DNA from: JBBQZU01 sp038207425
Lineage (GTDB): Bacteria > Bacteroidota > Bacteroidia > Flavobacteriales_D > Cryomorphaceae
Direction: 5' to 3'
NCBI GenBank assembly: GCA_038207425.1
Contig: JBBQZU010000042.1
Coordinates: 1 to 19,321, forward strand
Length of the DNA: 19,321 bases
Shown here one piece after another: positions 1-8,628 of this stretch; within the stretch, counting starts at the first letter, position 1; each line of letters opens with the position of its first letter. A model generated the notes under the pieces. The model was not told the origin of the DNA, searched no databases, and saw nothing but the letters and a program-made list of their open reading frames with translations. A program made the translations under genes and the position numbers.

Positions 1-1269
1 AGCAAATTCATGAATGCCGCCAGATCAACACCTAATTCACTGAGTATGGAGTTAAAGAATTCAATTATGAAATTCCATATTTTTTCAATAATGGTGGCTT
101 CGAGAAAGAATTCTTTGAGTGAAGAAAAGAGTTTTCCCAGCGATTCGTAATCATCGAAGCGTTTACGTAGCGACAGTACCATGTAAGTCATGAAACAAAT
201 TGCTATGCTTGCGATGTATGCTTAAAAATCAGTTGATTGGCATTTATTCAATCTTAAATTTTGTTTACAATCTTTCTAGAAAACCTCTATTGACCATCGT
301 ATCTGGTAATATTTCATTGTATTTATAAAACCCAACTTTAGATCTGTTGTAATTAACGTCTTCCATGACTGCTGTCCACGCATTCGGATGCAGAATAGTT
401 TTATTTCAATTCCTTTGTAATTCACTTGAAGTGGGATGTAATAGCATTTAAATTTTTGACAATATTTGATTTCACTTCGCTTGAGTTCGGGAATGGTATC
501 TCCTTTTATTTTGCTATTTCCATGAATATAAATCCGATTGGATTTCATCAATCCGATTGCATTAATTTATCTGGCTTTTTTTGGTGAGATGTTTTGTATT
601 TCTTTGATGAAATCCGCAGTGATGAACCATCAATCTGCCAGAACGTATTGCACTGATTCAATTTTGCGAACGGCGCGTTTGATCATAGCCAGAGCAGATT
701 CTATTTTTCCCATTTATACCGGGTGAATCACACGGTCTTACCTTAGTGAATTGCGCTTGGAGTTGTTTCTTTTTTAAACCACGCGATTGGTTTTTTACCG
801 GCTCATTATGCAGGGAATAATCTACTGGCAAAAAGCTTTTTCCGTCCCATGATCCAAGCACTAACATCTTCATTCCTAGTTGATAGGTATGCGTGCTATG
901 ATCGTATACTTTTCCGATTAATTCAATGCACCGTCCCGATTTGCTTAAAATACTGTCATCAACGATTAGACATTCAGGTGAATCCGGTTGTCTGTCTTCC
1001 GAATGACGAGCAGTGATCGAATTAAATTGAGAAACAAAAAGAGTGAGAATGCGTCTCCAATCTATTCTCTCATTCTTCATGAACTCATAGAACACATCCT
1101 TCTTATGGGCGATGTCTTTTGAAATACCCATTCCCATAAGTTTGTGAATGTTTTCGGCATTAATAAAGGGTAAAATAAAGGGTGTTTGAAATACGGTCTT
1201 AGGATTTATGCCTTTACTTTTTGTGGAGCTTAGGATAGTGTTAATGCGCATGAGTTTAAATTCCTTCAA
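1..1269 (-). pseudogene. Decayed DDE (IS4-superfamily-like) transposase, truncated by window edge
   Basis: A transposase gene read on the minus strand that can no longer make a full protein. The N-terminal part (1269 down to about 700) contains a recognisable DDE-transposase block, DDSILSKSGRCIELIGKVYDHS, followed by a stretch with the sense 'LGSWDGKSFLPVDYSLH'. Near 690-715 the coherent frame shifts by one. It then continues as ESALAMIKRAVRKIESVQYV and, further on, YYQIRWSIEVF, the usual YREK-like C-terminal region. In that second frame I find in-frame stops at 632-630 (TGA), 569-567 (TAA), 278-276 (TAG) and 224-222 (TAA), after which the frame stays open to the window edge. Family placement is by motif recognition only; an exact IS name cannot be given. 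No terminal inverted repeats could be fixed. Confidence 0.8.
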
Positions 1270-1394
1270 CAGAGATGAGAATACAAAGAAGATTGTATCA
1301 GGATTTTTAAAAAAATGACTGTCGTCAGAAATCTTATTTGTATTTTTCCAGTGCTACATTTCTCGATGGCTTTATTTGATTGTAAGAAGCTTAA

Positions 1395-1410
1395 ATATAA
1401 GTACTTATAT
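1395..1410. repeat. 16-bp perfect palindrome
   Basis: The 16 bases ATATAAGTACTTATAT are identical to their own reverse complement. They lie in the AT-rich stretch between the two dead transposases, about 125 bases upstream of the start of the left one. It could be a remnant of an insertion-sequence end or operator, but an AT-rich palindrome can arise by chance. Confidence 0.5.
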
Positions 1411-1489
1411 CTAGATTTGCAACACTTTTTTCCCTTTTTTAATATTGACAATCACACCTGTCCAAAACGTTTAAAATATAGAAAAGACC

Positions 1490-1506
1490 TTCGCGTTTGA
1501 CGCGAA
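1490..1506. repeat. Short inverted repeat between the two transposase remnants
   Basis: TTCGCG at 1490-1495 and CGCGAA at 1501-1506 form a perfect 6-bp stem with a 5-base loop. The GC-rich stem stands out in AT-rich DNA 46 bases beyond the stop of the right-hand transposase. It may belong to the 3' end of that insertion sequence. There is no following T-run on either side strong enough to call a terminator. Confidence 0.35.
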
Positions 1507-1551
1507 CTTCCGCTCCAAAATATAGACTTTTCTAAAACAAACCCCTTCTCT

Positions 1552-2756
1552 TCAAAAAAGGGTAGTTAGAATTGAAAGATTTTTGATCTCATCGGGGTCT
1601 AAAAAGGGTTTATCGAGCCATAATTTCAGGTCAATTTTCACAAATAAATTCAATCGGACAAATGCCACCAAATTTGACAGGTGCCAGGTATGTTTTGCCT
1701 CCTTCTGGAGCACCTTCAAAAGCAAAAAAGTGATCAGTGCTGTCCAAATCTGTATCATTACAGCATTCATGCTGGTTCCGATGAACGACTTGATTTTCAG
1801 GTTTGATTTGATATCCTTAAAAAAGGATTCTATGCTCCAACGTCTCTTGTATAGCTCAGCGATGGTTGATGCTGTCCAAGAAAAGTTGTTGGTAAGCAAT
1901 TCCAGATACTGCCCGGTCTTTTCATCCCATATTTGAACCATTCTAAGTTGCTTGTCGTATTTTTTCCGGCTATTAGGAAGGGATAAAAATACGTTCCAGT
2001 CTACATCGATCGTTTCATTTGCCAGGTCTGATGGTCGAAGCTCTATTTCAGATAATTTGAACTTTAAATTTTCTTTGCCGCGGATTACGAAAAATACACC
2101 GCCTGCATCGAGCTCTGACATCCAAGCAAAATCTACATATGCGCGATCCGCTACTACCACACTTGCAAAGGGAAAAGATATTTCGTGAGCGGCCTTAATA
2201 TCGTGTACTTTTCCATCGGTCATATTAACAAATACAGGTAAACATCCATCGAAGTCCAAAACCGTGCGGAGTTTAATAGCTCCCTTTTTTTGACGAAAAT
2301 GCGCCCAATCAAAGAGCGTAAGACAAAGGTCAATCACTGTGGAGTCGAGTAGATATATTTTGCGCTTAGGTAGGAGTTTACGCAATATTTTGAGATGAGG
2401 AGAAAACTGGTCATAGAGTGCGAAATACATATCCCGGAATACCTCCCAGGAACGATGCTGGTTGTTGTACGCCAAGCTCGACTTCTTCATCGCTTTGGTC
2501 AAACCCAGATGGTTCAAATCACCAGTAGCCGATCACATCCCATTGCAAACTTCATTAAGGCTATTTGACTTTGAAAACTGACAAAAAACCATCTTAACAA
2601 AGTGAGTCCAGGCATCATTGCCTTTACAATGTTTATTGGATTGATTCTTATCTACAAGCTTATCAAAAGATTTCTTATTGAATTTTTGGAATATCTGAGC
2701 AAATAATGTGATCTAAATACCGGAGTTGGTTTGTTTTTATTTAGCGATTTTAACAT
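1552..2756 (-). pseudogene. IS4-family (DUF4372-type) transposase with premature stop
   Basis: An almost complete IS4-family transposase on the minus strand. The open part (2517-1552) holds the DDE domain: STVIDLCLTLFDWAHFRQKKG with the first Asp, TDGKVHDIKAAH, VVVADRAYVDF with the second Asp, and YKRRWSIESFFKDIKSNLKIK, the YREK signature with the catalytic Glu. In the same frame upstream, 2712-2536 still reads as the DUF4372-type N-terminal domain (FAQIFQKFNKKSFDKLV, then AWTHFVKMVFCQFS). It is cut by a single TGA at 2535-2533, inside CNGM*SATGDLNHLG, where relatives normally have Arg; CGA to TGA would explain it. An ATG at 2756-2754 is a plausible original start (about 400 residues, normal for the family), but it is out of frame with the rest, so an N-terminal frameshift is also likely. 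A TTG at 2517 could in principle start a truncated protein lacking the N-terminal domain. Confidence 0.85.
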
Positions 2757-3189
2757 ACCGGATTTTTTCCGGGCCAACTCCATTTTTTTTTATCTCAGCT
2801 TAGAATCGTATTGGACAGATGTGAACATAAACCTACTAATTATCGGTCCTGATTGGAAAATAAATATCAATCGTTTTACCATCGAAAAGATGATAATTTA
2901 CCTGTTTTGGTATCAATAAAGCGACCTCCCGCGACTGAAACCATGCAGCCTGGCTCCTATCAGAACGATCGACTTTTTAATCACGCGACATGACCTAGCT
3001 CCTAGAGTAGTCCTAGATTCCATTCCCCTGATTTTGATAAATTGATCAGCAAAATTGAATAATTGATCGTGTTAAGTACTATATTAACCCGAAACCAATT
3101 TCCTTAATGAAAGGATAATTATTCGTTCTTACCCATATCAAATGGGTGCTGCTATTTTGGGCTCGGTATTCACTAATTAAAACACCACC
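2757..3189. other. Intergenic stretch before the nuclease gene
   Basis: About 430 bases with no believable gene; short open frames here have no recognisable content. It holds small inverted repeats: CCGGA/TCCGG around a T5 loop at 2758-2772, GGAGTTGG at 2722-2729 matched by CCAACTCC at 2774-2781, and ACCCAT/ATGGGT at 3131-3147. The promoter of the downstream secreted nuclease should lie in the last 200 bases, but I could not identify a clean Bacteroidota -7 box (TAnnTTTG). Confidence 0.5.
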
Positions 3190-6100
3190 ATGTATAAAGT
3201 AAGATTCTTAACATTTCTCATGGCTGCAATGCTGTGGAGCGCTCAAGCTTGGGCGCAAACTGTATTTATAAACGAAATTCACTATGACAATGCCGGTACC
3301 GATGAGGGTGAAGGCGTCGAAATTCTGGGTCCGGCAGGAACAAATCTCACCGGCTGGTCAATTGTGGCATATAACGGAAGCGGAGGCGCAAGTTATCTTA
3401 CCATTGACCTTACGGGAATTATTATACCCAACGAATTGGGTGGTTATGGAGCCGTTCAGGTTTTAACCCTCGGGCTGCAAAATGGTTCTCCCGATGGCAT
3501 CGCGCTCATCAACAATGGAACGGTGGTTCAATTTCTTACGTATGAAGGAAGCTTTACCGCGTCGAATGGTCCTGCTACTGGCATAGTGGGCACCGATATA
3601 GGTGTATCCCAATCAAGCGCGGCAGCCTTGGGAAGCTCCATGCAACTACAAGGCAGCGGCACCCAATACAGCGATTTTACATGGGTGAGCGCTGACTTAT
3701 CTAATTCTTTCGGCTCCATCAATGCCAATCAAACTGCAGGTGAAATAATTGTAGAAGATATCATTGTAATCAACGAAGTAGATGCGGACCAGATAGGAAC
3801 CGATGCAGCAGAATTTGTGGAATTGTACGACGGTGGCGCAGGCAATACATCACTCGATGGACTTGTGCTGGTTTTATTCAACGGAAGTGACGATTTGAGC
3901 TATGCAACTATTGGTCTGGAAGGTTATAGCACGAACGCAGACGGGTATTTTGTTATCGGGAGCGCGCTGGTGCAAAATGTAGATCTCGTATCATTTACAG
4001 TTAATGGGATTCAAAACGGTGCCGATGCGGTGGCCCTATATACCGGAGATGCTGCCAACTTTCCACCCGGTACAGCTTTAACAACTGATGGCCTGATCGA
4101 TGCTTTGGTATACAGCACAAGCGACCCTGCCGATCTTGAATTGCTTGCATTGCTCAACGCAGGTCAAACACAAGTTGATGAAAATTTAAATAGCAACGCT
4201 GCAGGCGAATCCATGCAACGGCTTCCAAATGGTTCAGGAGGCTCGCGCAATACTTCAACTTACGGAATGTTACCTCCAACGCCGGGAGACGAGAATGGCG
4301 AAGCGCCGCAAGTAACCCTTATTCACGCCATTCAGGGAAGCGGAATAGCCTCGCCTCTTATTGGGAGTTTCGTAGTCATTGAGGGCATCGTTGTGGCCGA
4401 TTTTCAGACCACCGCTTCAGGTTTTTATGTGCAGGAAGAAGATAGCGATGCAGATGCAGACGCTCTAACATCAGAAGGTATTTTCGTGTTTGCACCTGGG
4501 GCTATTGATGTTGCAGAAGGTGACTTTGTGCGGGTAGAAGGTGTGGTTGTTGAGTTCTTTGAACTTACAGAGCTTACGAGCGTATCGTCTGTAGAGATTC
4601 TCGGCACGAATCAACCGTTGCCTGTGGTACTTGACATAAGCCTTCCCTTGCCAGAGGCAAATTATTTGGAGCGATTCGAAGGTATGCTGATTCGCTTTCC
4701 ACAGACGCTTTCAGTTACCAACAATTTTCTCCTTGGAAGGGGCAGCGAACTGGGTCTCTCCTTCGGCGACAGGCTCTACCAGCCTACCCACATTCATGAG
4801 CCGGGTATCGAAGCCGAAGCGCTTAAAACAGCAAATGCACTGAACTACATCATCATTGATGATGCCAGCACCGCGCAAAATCCGGATCCAACCCTCTTCC
4901 CAATTAATGGATTGTCATTCGAAAACACCGTGCGCGGAGGAGATGAAGTAAGCAATATACAAGGAGTGCTAACTTACGCCTGGTCTGGTTTCAACCTCAG
5001 CGGTGTTTCTACAAATGCTTACCGCGTATACACCACCGAAGTACCGGTATTCACGCAAGCGAATGCCCGTATGGATGCTCCCACAGAAACAGGAGGTTCA
5101 TTCAAAGTGGCGAGCTTCAATGTTTTGAATTATTTCAACGGTGATGGCACCGGAGGTGGATTTCCAACTTCCCGTGGTGCCGGTTCATTGATAGAATTTG
5201 ACCGCCAGCGCTCAAAAATCATCAACGCGATTCTTGCCCTTGATGCAGCCGTTGTTGGGTTGATTGAAATCGAAAATGATGGCTATGGCGCGAACAGTGC
5301 CATTCAGGACCTTATAAACGGATTGAACGAAGTAGCAGGCGAAGGAACATATGCTTTGGTTGATCCGGGATTGCCTCAAATTGGTACCGATCAAATTAGT
5401 TGTGGTTTTGTCTATCAGCCTGCACTCGCGCAGCCAAACGGAGCAGCCGTAATTCTTGATTCAAGTATAGACCCTGCATTCGACGATACCAGGAACCGGC
5501 CTGCCTTGCTTCAGAATTTTGAAGACCTGGCAAGCGGAAATTCGATCAATGTGGTAGTGAACCACCTGAAATCAAAAGGCTCAAATTGCAATGATATTGG
5601 CGATGTTGACACCGGCGATGGACAAGGCAACTGCAATCTAACACGTACCTCTGCTGCCATTGCTCTGGCAAATTGGCTCGAAACCGATCCTTCGCAGCAA
5701 AACAGCCCGTACAACCTGATTATTGGCGATTTGAATTCCTATGCCAAGGAAGACCCAATCATTGCACTTCAGGATTTAGGGTACGCCGATATCTTGCACG
5801 CCCTTAACGGCAGCGAAGAGTACAGTTTTCAGTTTGGCGGACGCTGGGGATACCTTGACTATGCAATGGCCAATCAGGCGCTGAATGATTTGGTAACGGG
5901 CGCAACGGCTTGGAAAATCAATGCAGATGAACCCGCCGTTCTCGATTACAACGTCGATTTCAAAACTGCCGGACAAGTAATAAGCTTTTTCAGCGAAAGC
6001 GCATTCAGATCATCAGATCATGATCCAATCGTTGTAGGTTTTAATTTTGCACCAACCGATTGCCTGAATATATCAGGTGGACTTGCGGTAATTGATGAAT

Positions 6101-7521
6101 GCGGTGTTTGCCGACTTCCTGATGACCCTGACTTTAACAGCACCTGCGCCGACTGCGCCGGTGTGCCAAACGGAACAGCCACTACCGACCTTTGCGGAGC
6201 GTGCGACAACGACCCAGGCAACGACAACACAACATGTCTCGACTGCGCCGCTGTGCCAAACGGAACAGCCACTAACGACCTTTGCGGAGTGTGCGACAGC
6301 GACCCAAGCAATGACAACACAACATGTCTCGACTGCGCCGGTGTGCCAAACGGAACAGCCACTACCGACCTTTGCGGAGCGTGCGACAACGACCCAAGCA
6401 ATGATGACATCACCTGCGCCGACTGCTTAGGCATTCCTAACGGAGAAGCAATCACAGGAAGTGCATGCTTCGTAAATGGCCTGGCAGGCATCTACGACAA
6501 TGATTGCGTTTGTGTAACCAATCTCGTTGAGGAGCCTTGCCGCTACTTTCTGAGCAATTACAACAGCCAGACTGGAAGCAAGATTTATGAGTTTACCATA
6601 GATGAAGCAAATCTGACCGCAAACCTTACCCTGATACACACCACCCCACAGAGAGTAAGCATAGCGCTGAACCCAGTAAATGGCCTGCTCTACCTGATTC
6701 GTGAAACAGGCAATGGATGGCAAACGATTAATACCGTCACCAATCCGGTAAGCATAGGACCAAAATCGAGCAGACCTATATCTATTGGAACCGTCACCGG
6801 TGCTGCATTTGATGAAAACGGGTTATTGTTTATTGCCACCCAACAACCGAAAGCGATTTGGACGGCGACCTTTTCACCGCTCAGTATTGCGACCTACTCA
6901 CAAGCACAAGTTACGGGCGGGGATTTGGTTTTCAACGAGCAGGGAGACCTCAACTTGATCAGTCGTTCGCCACAAAGGGTATACAAAATCAACCAAAACG
7001 CACCGAACACGATTATTGGTCAGGCACCAGCGAACGTAATCGGGGTGGCACTCAACGTTGGCAACACCTATCTTGTATCTGTTGAAGGCAGCGACGAGCT
7101 TATTCTTGCTGATAGCAATGCCAGCGACCTCGAAATACGCTACCAATTGCTGCTAAACGGTCAGCCCTTCGTAGCTTCTAATGGTGATTTGGCTTCAGGA
7201 TGCTCAGCCCCACAAGCGGCAGCTATCAATGGCGATGAAGAATTGGTAAATTCTGAATCTCTCAGCAACCTATACTCGCTGCCCAACCCAACCAATGGAA
7301 TTAGTACAGTGGTATATCAGCCAACCATTGCTGAGCGGGCGCGCCTTGATGTGTTTGACCTTCAGGGCCGAAGCATCGCCACGATATTCAATCAGTTGGT
7401 AGACGCACAGCAGGTGTACACATACCAATTTGACGGAAGTGCGCTGCCTAACGGAGTGTATCTGTACCGCCTTACCACAGACAGTGATGTAAAAGTGGAG
7501 AAGTTTATGATTGCGAAGTAA
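3190..7521 (+). CDS. T9SS-secreted ExeM/NucH-type extracellular nuclease, multidomain
   Basis: A 1443-residue secreted phosphodiesterase, predicted to cleave extracellular DNA (or RNA). A signal peptide ends near residue 22 (AWA before Gln). Two lamin-tail-like domains follow (about 24-185 and 191-320), then an OB-like region (about 373-470) typical of this family. The EEP nuclease domain (about 636-955) has its full motif set: FNVLN (N644), GLIEIEN (E693), VNHLKSKG (H792), GDLN (D847, N849) and SDHDP (D943, H944). Next come Cys-rich 30-residue repeats (about 988-1090), a region resembling a beta-propeller (about 1115-1340) and a T9SS type-A sorting domain (about 1355-1443) ending LPNGVYLYRLTTDSDVKVEK plus FMIAK. 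The ATG at 3190 gives a proper signal peptide. It is a single-gene unit ending at a strong terminator 23 bases downstream. Likely role: digestion of environmental DNA for phosphate and nucleosides, or biofilm remodelling. Function by family is solid; substrate is inferred. Confidence 0.92.
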   Translation: MYKVRFLTFLMAAMLWSAQAWAQTVFINEIHYDNAGTDEGEGVEILGPAGTNLTGWSIVAYNGSGGASYLTIDLTGIIIPNELGGYGAVQVLTLGLQNGSPDGIALINNGTVVQFLTYEGSFTASNGPATGIVGTDIGVSQSSAAALGSSMQLQGSGTQYSDFTWVSADLSNSFGSINANQTAGEIIVEDIIVINEVDADQIGTDAAEFVELYDGGAGNTSLDGLVLVLFNGSDDLSYATIGLEGYSTNADGYFVIGSALVQNVDLVSFTVNGIQNGADAVALYTGDAANFPPGTALTTDGLIDALVYSTSDPADLELLALLNAGQTQVDENLNSNAAGESMQRLPNGSGGSRNTSTYGMLPPTPGDENGEAPQVTLIHAIQGSGIASPLIGSFVVIEGIVVADFQTTASGFYVQEEDSDADADALTSEGIFVFAPGAIDVAEGDFVRVEGVVVEFFELTELTSVSSVEILGTNQPLPVVLDISLPLPEANYLERFEGMLIRFPQTLSVTNNFLLGRGSELGLSFGDRLYQPTHIHEPGIEAEALKTANALNYIIIDDASTAQNPDPTLFPINGLSFENTVRGGDEVSNIQGVLTYAWSGFNLSGVSTNAYRVYTTEVPVFTQANARMDAPTETGGSFKVASFNVLNYFNGDGTGGGFPTSRGAGSLIEFDRQRSKIINAILALDAAVVGLIEIENDGYGANSAIQDLINGLNEVAGEGTYALVDPGLPQIGTDQISCGFVYQPALAQPNGAAVILDSSIDPAFDDTRNRPALLQNFEDLASGNSINVVVNHLKSKGSNCNDIGDVDTGDGQGNCNLTRTSAAIALANWLETDPSQQNSPYNLIIGDLNSYAKEDPIIALQDLGYADILHALNGSEEYSFQFGGRWGYLDYAMANQALNDLVTGATAWKINADEPAVLDYNVDFKTAGQVISFFSESAFRSSDHDPIVVGFNFAPTDCLNISGGLAVIDECGVCRLPDDPDFNSTCADCAGVPNGTATTDLCGACDNDPGNDNTTCLDCAAVPNGTATNDLCGVCDSDPSNDNTTCLDCAGVPNGTATTDLCGACDNDPSNDDITCADCLGIPNGEAITGSACFVNGLAGIYDNDCVCVTNLVEEPCRYFLSNYNSQTGSKIYEFTIDEANLTANLTLIHTTPQRVSIALNPVNGLLYLIRETGNGWQTINTVTNPVSIGPKSSRPISIGTVTGAAFDENGLLFIATQQPKAIWTATFSPLSIATYSQAQVTGGDLVFNEQGDLNLISRSPQRVYKINQNAPNTIIGQAPANVIGVALNVGNTYLVSVEGSDELILADSNASDLEIRYQLLLNGQPFVASNGDLASGCSAPQAAAINGDEELVNSESLSNLYSLPNPTNGISTVVYQPTIAERARLDVFDLQGRSIATIFNQLVDAQQVYTYQFDGSALPNGVYLYRLTTDSDVKVEKFMIAK
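6151..6420 (+). repeat. Three tandem 90-bp in-frame Cys-rich repeats
   Basis: Three 90-base units start at 6151, 6241 and 6331, each beginning GACTGCGCC and nearly identical in DNA. A fourth, diverged unit starts at 6421 (GACTGC, then drifts). Each encodes 30 residues of the form DCAGVPNGTATTDLCGACDN followed by an Asp/Asn-rich tail and a final Cys. The conserved Cys spacing suggests disulphide-stabilised, possibly Ca-binding linker modules. Near identity at DNA level, including third positions, shows recent expansion or gene conversion. One diverged relative of the unit occurs in the lysyl-oxidase protein near 16975-17060. Confidence 0.95.
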
Positions 7522-7543
7522 AATTTAAATGGTCTTCAAAGCT

Positions 7544-7575
7544 AAAGCGCGGCCCGAAAGGGTGGTGCTTTTTTT
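7544..7575 (+). terminator. Rho-independent terminator after the nuclease gene
   Basis: A 10-bp stem, AGCGCGGCCC (7546-7555) with GGGTGGTGCT (7560-7569), closed by a GAAA tetraloop and followed by seven T. There is one internal mismatch and two G-T pairs. It lies just after the nuclease stop. Its core and about 20 bases of left flank recur at 12152-12201. Confidence 0.88.
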
Positions 7576-8575
7576 CTTTCCTGTCTGTGGTATTGCAGTC
7601 GCACTTTTAATTCCGCTTTGCTATGCACGGCAACGAGAACTGATGAATCTCTTTTTGGAAAGAAGAGAAAGCTTATGCCAAAGCCGGTTAGGAACTGAAT
7701 GTGTAGAAAGCGAATCCATCACAGATGAAGGTAATTTCGCTGTCAGTGGTAATTTGAATTAATTAATTGCACTGATTATTAAATAACAAACAGCACTGCA
7801 GTGCCACACGAAGGTTAAGAGATGAATATGTGTGCGAATGGAGAATTAAATTGTGACATTCGGCCACTATACAGAATAGCTGCGGCTTACAACTACCCGG
7901 TGGCCAGTCCGTACACCGGCTGTTAGGTATTTGGTTCAAGACGAGCTTTGATGGATGGTTAAGCTCCAACTTTGCAGGAAGCCAAATTTGGCTTGATTGG
8001 AATGATTGTTTTAGCCTGTACCTGGCTGTACCCCGCAATATCTTTGCCCTTTAGGTTTGGGGATGGTTTATGCCGGATGGAACCATGCCAAATATGTTTC
8101 GGTAGGCCACTGGTTGGGATATGTTTTACTGCTCTGGCATGCCCAACACGCAAGGCGGATTTTTTGGTGAAGAACTCACTTACTCATCAGTGGAATGGCC
8201 ATTTCCATTACAGAGCAAAGGATAGGTTAAAAGGGCTGCTGGTTATAAATGGCTCTTCTGCCTGCAACCGGTCTTGAGTCCGCAGGGCTCCAGGAATTCC
8301 AGCAACGAAGCGATGGCTTTGGCCCGCGCTACAAGTTCAACCAAGAGATGCGGATCAGTGCATTCCTCGATTATGGTTTTTTGAACCAATGAAGCAAGTG
8401 GACTATTTATAAACCTTCAAGAGATGTTTTGATCGATTAGTAAGGAAGGCTCAGGTGACTGGCGCAGCGTGCAGATATCTTCACACTGCATCATTGGCAA
8501 TGAAAATAAGAGCTTAAAGTTGAAATTGATTTCAAGAACTTAAATGCTGCGCTCTTTAGGCTCTAAATAATTTAA
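7576..8575 (+). other. Gene-poor interval with probable coding fossils
   Basis: About 1 kb with no intact gene. Parts still read like protein. In one frame, 7923-8225 gives segments such as DGWLSSNFAGSQIWLDWND and GGFFGEELTYSSVEWPFPL, interrupted by two stops. In another, 8282-8389 gives GFGPRYKFNQEMRISAFLDY, which resembles an outer-membrane beta strand. This looks like an inactivated gene or genes on the plus strand, but no family can be named. A 12-bp palindrome (GCACTGCAGTGC) sits at 7793-7804. The open frame that begins at 7529 runs through the terminator and is not believed. Confidence 0.35.
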
Positions 8576-8581
8576 AAATAA

Positions 8582-8617
8582 CCCCCCGACGCGGTATGCC
8601 GGCGTCGGTGGGTTTTT
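8582..8617. terminator. Bidirectional terminator downstream of the TonB receptor
   Basis: CCGACGC (8586-8592) pairs with GCGTCGG (8602-8608); three more C-G pairs outside, after one mismatch, lengthen the stem. On the plus side it is followed by T5GTTT. On the minus side the exit is TTATTTTTAAATTATTTA. It begins 17 bases after the minus-strand receptor stop, so it probably terminates that gene and may also stop leftover plus-strand transcription. Confidence 0.75.
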
Positions 8618-8628
8618 GTTTGATAATC

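Noticed and set aside
1534..2737. AAAACAAACC at 1534-1543 and its reverse complement at 2728-2737 as terminal inverted repeats of the right-hand IS
   Set aside because: The right arm would lie inside the likely original coding start (ATG 2756), and the match does not extend on either side.
6151..6420. CRISPR-like array
   Set aside because: The repeats are contiguous, 90 bases long and in frame within a gene; there are no unique spacers.
6018..6491. 157-codon antisense frame across the 90-bp repeats
   Set aside because: It is a mirror of the repeat array; its repetitive product follows from the sense-strand repeats.
7529..7762. 77-codon plus-strand open frame after the nuclease gene
   Set aside because: It begins inside the spacer and runs through a strong terminator hairpin; the protein has no recognisable pattern.
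7972..8277. 101-codon plus-strand open frame
   Set aside because: Residue content is not protein-like in this frame; neighbouring frames show better coding fossils.
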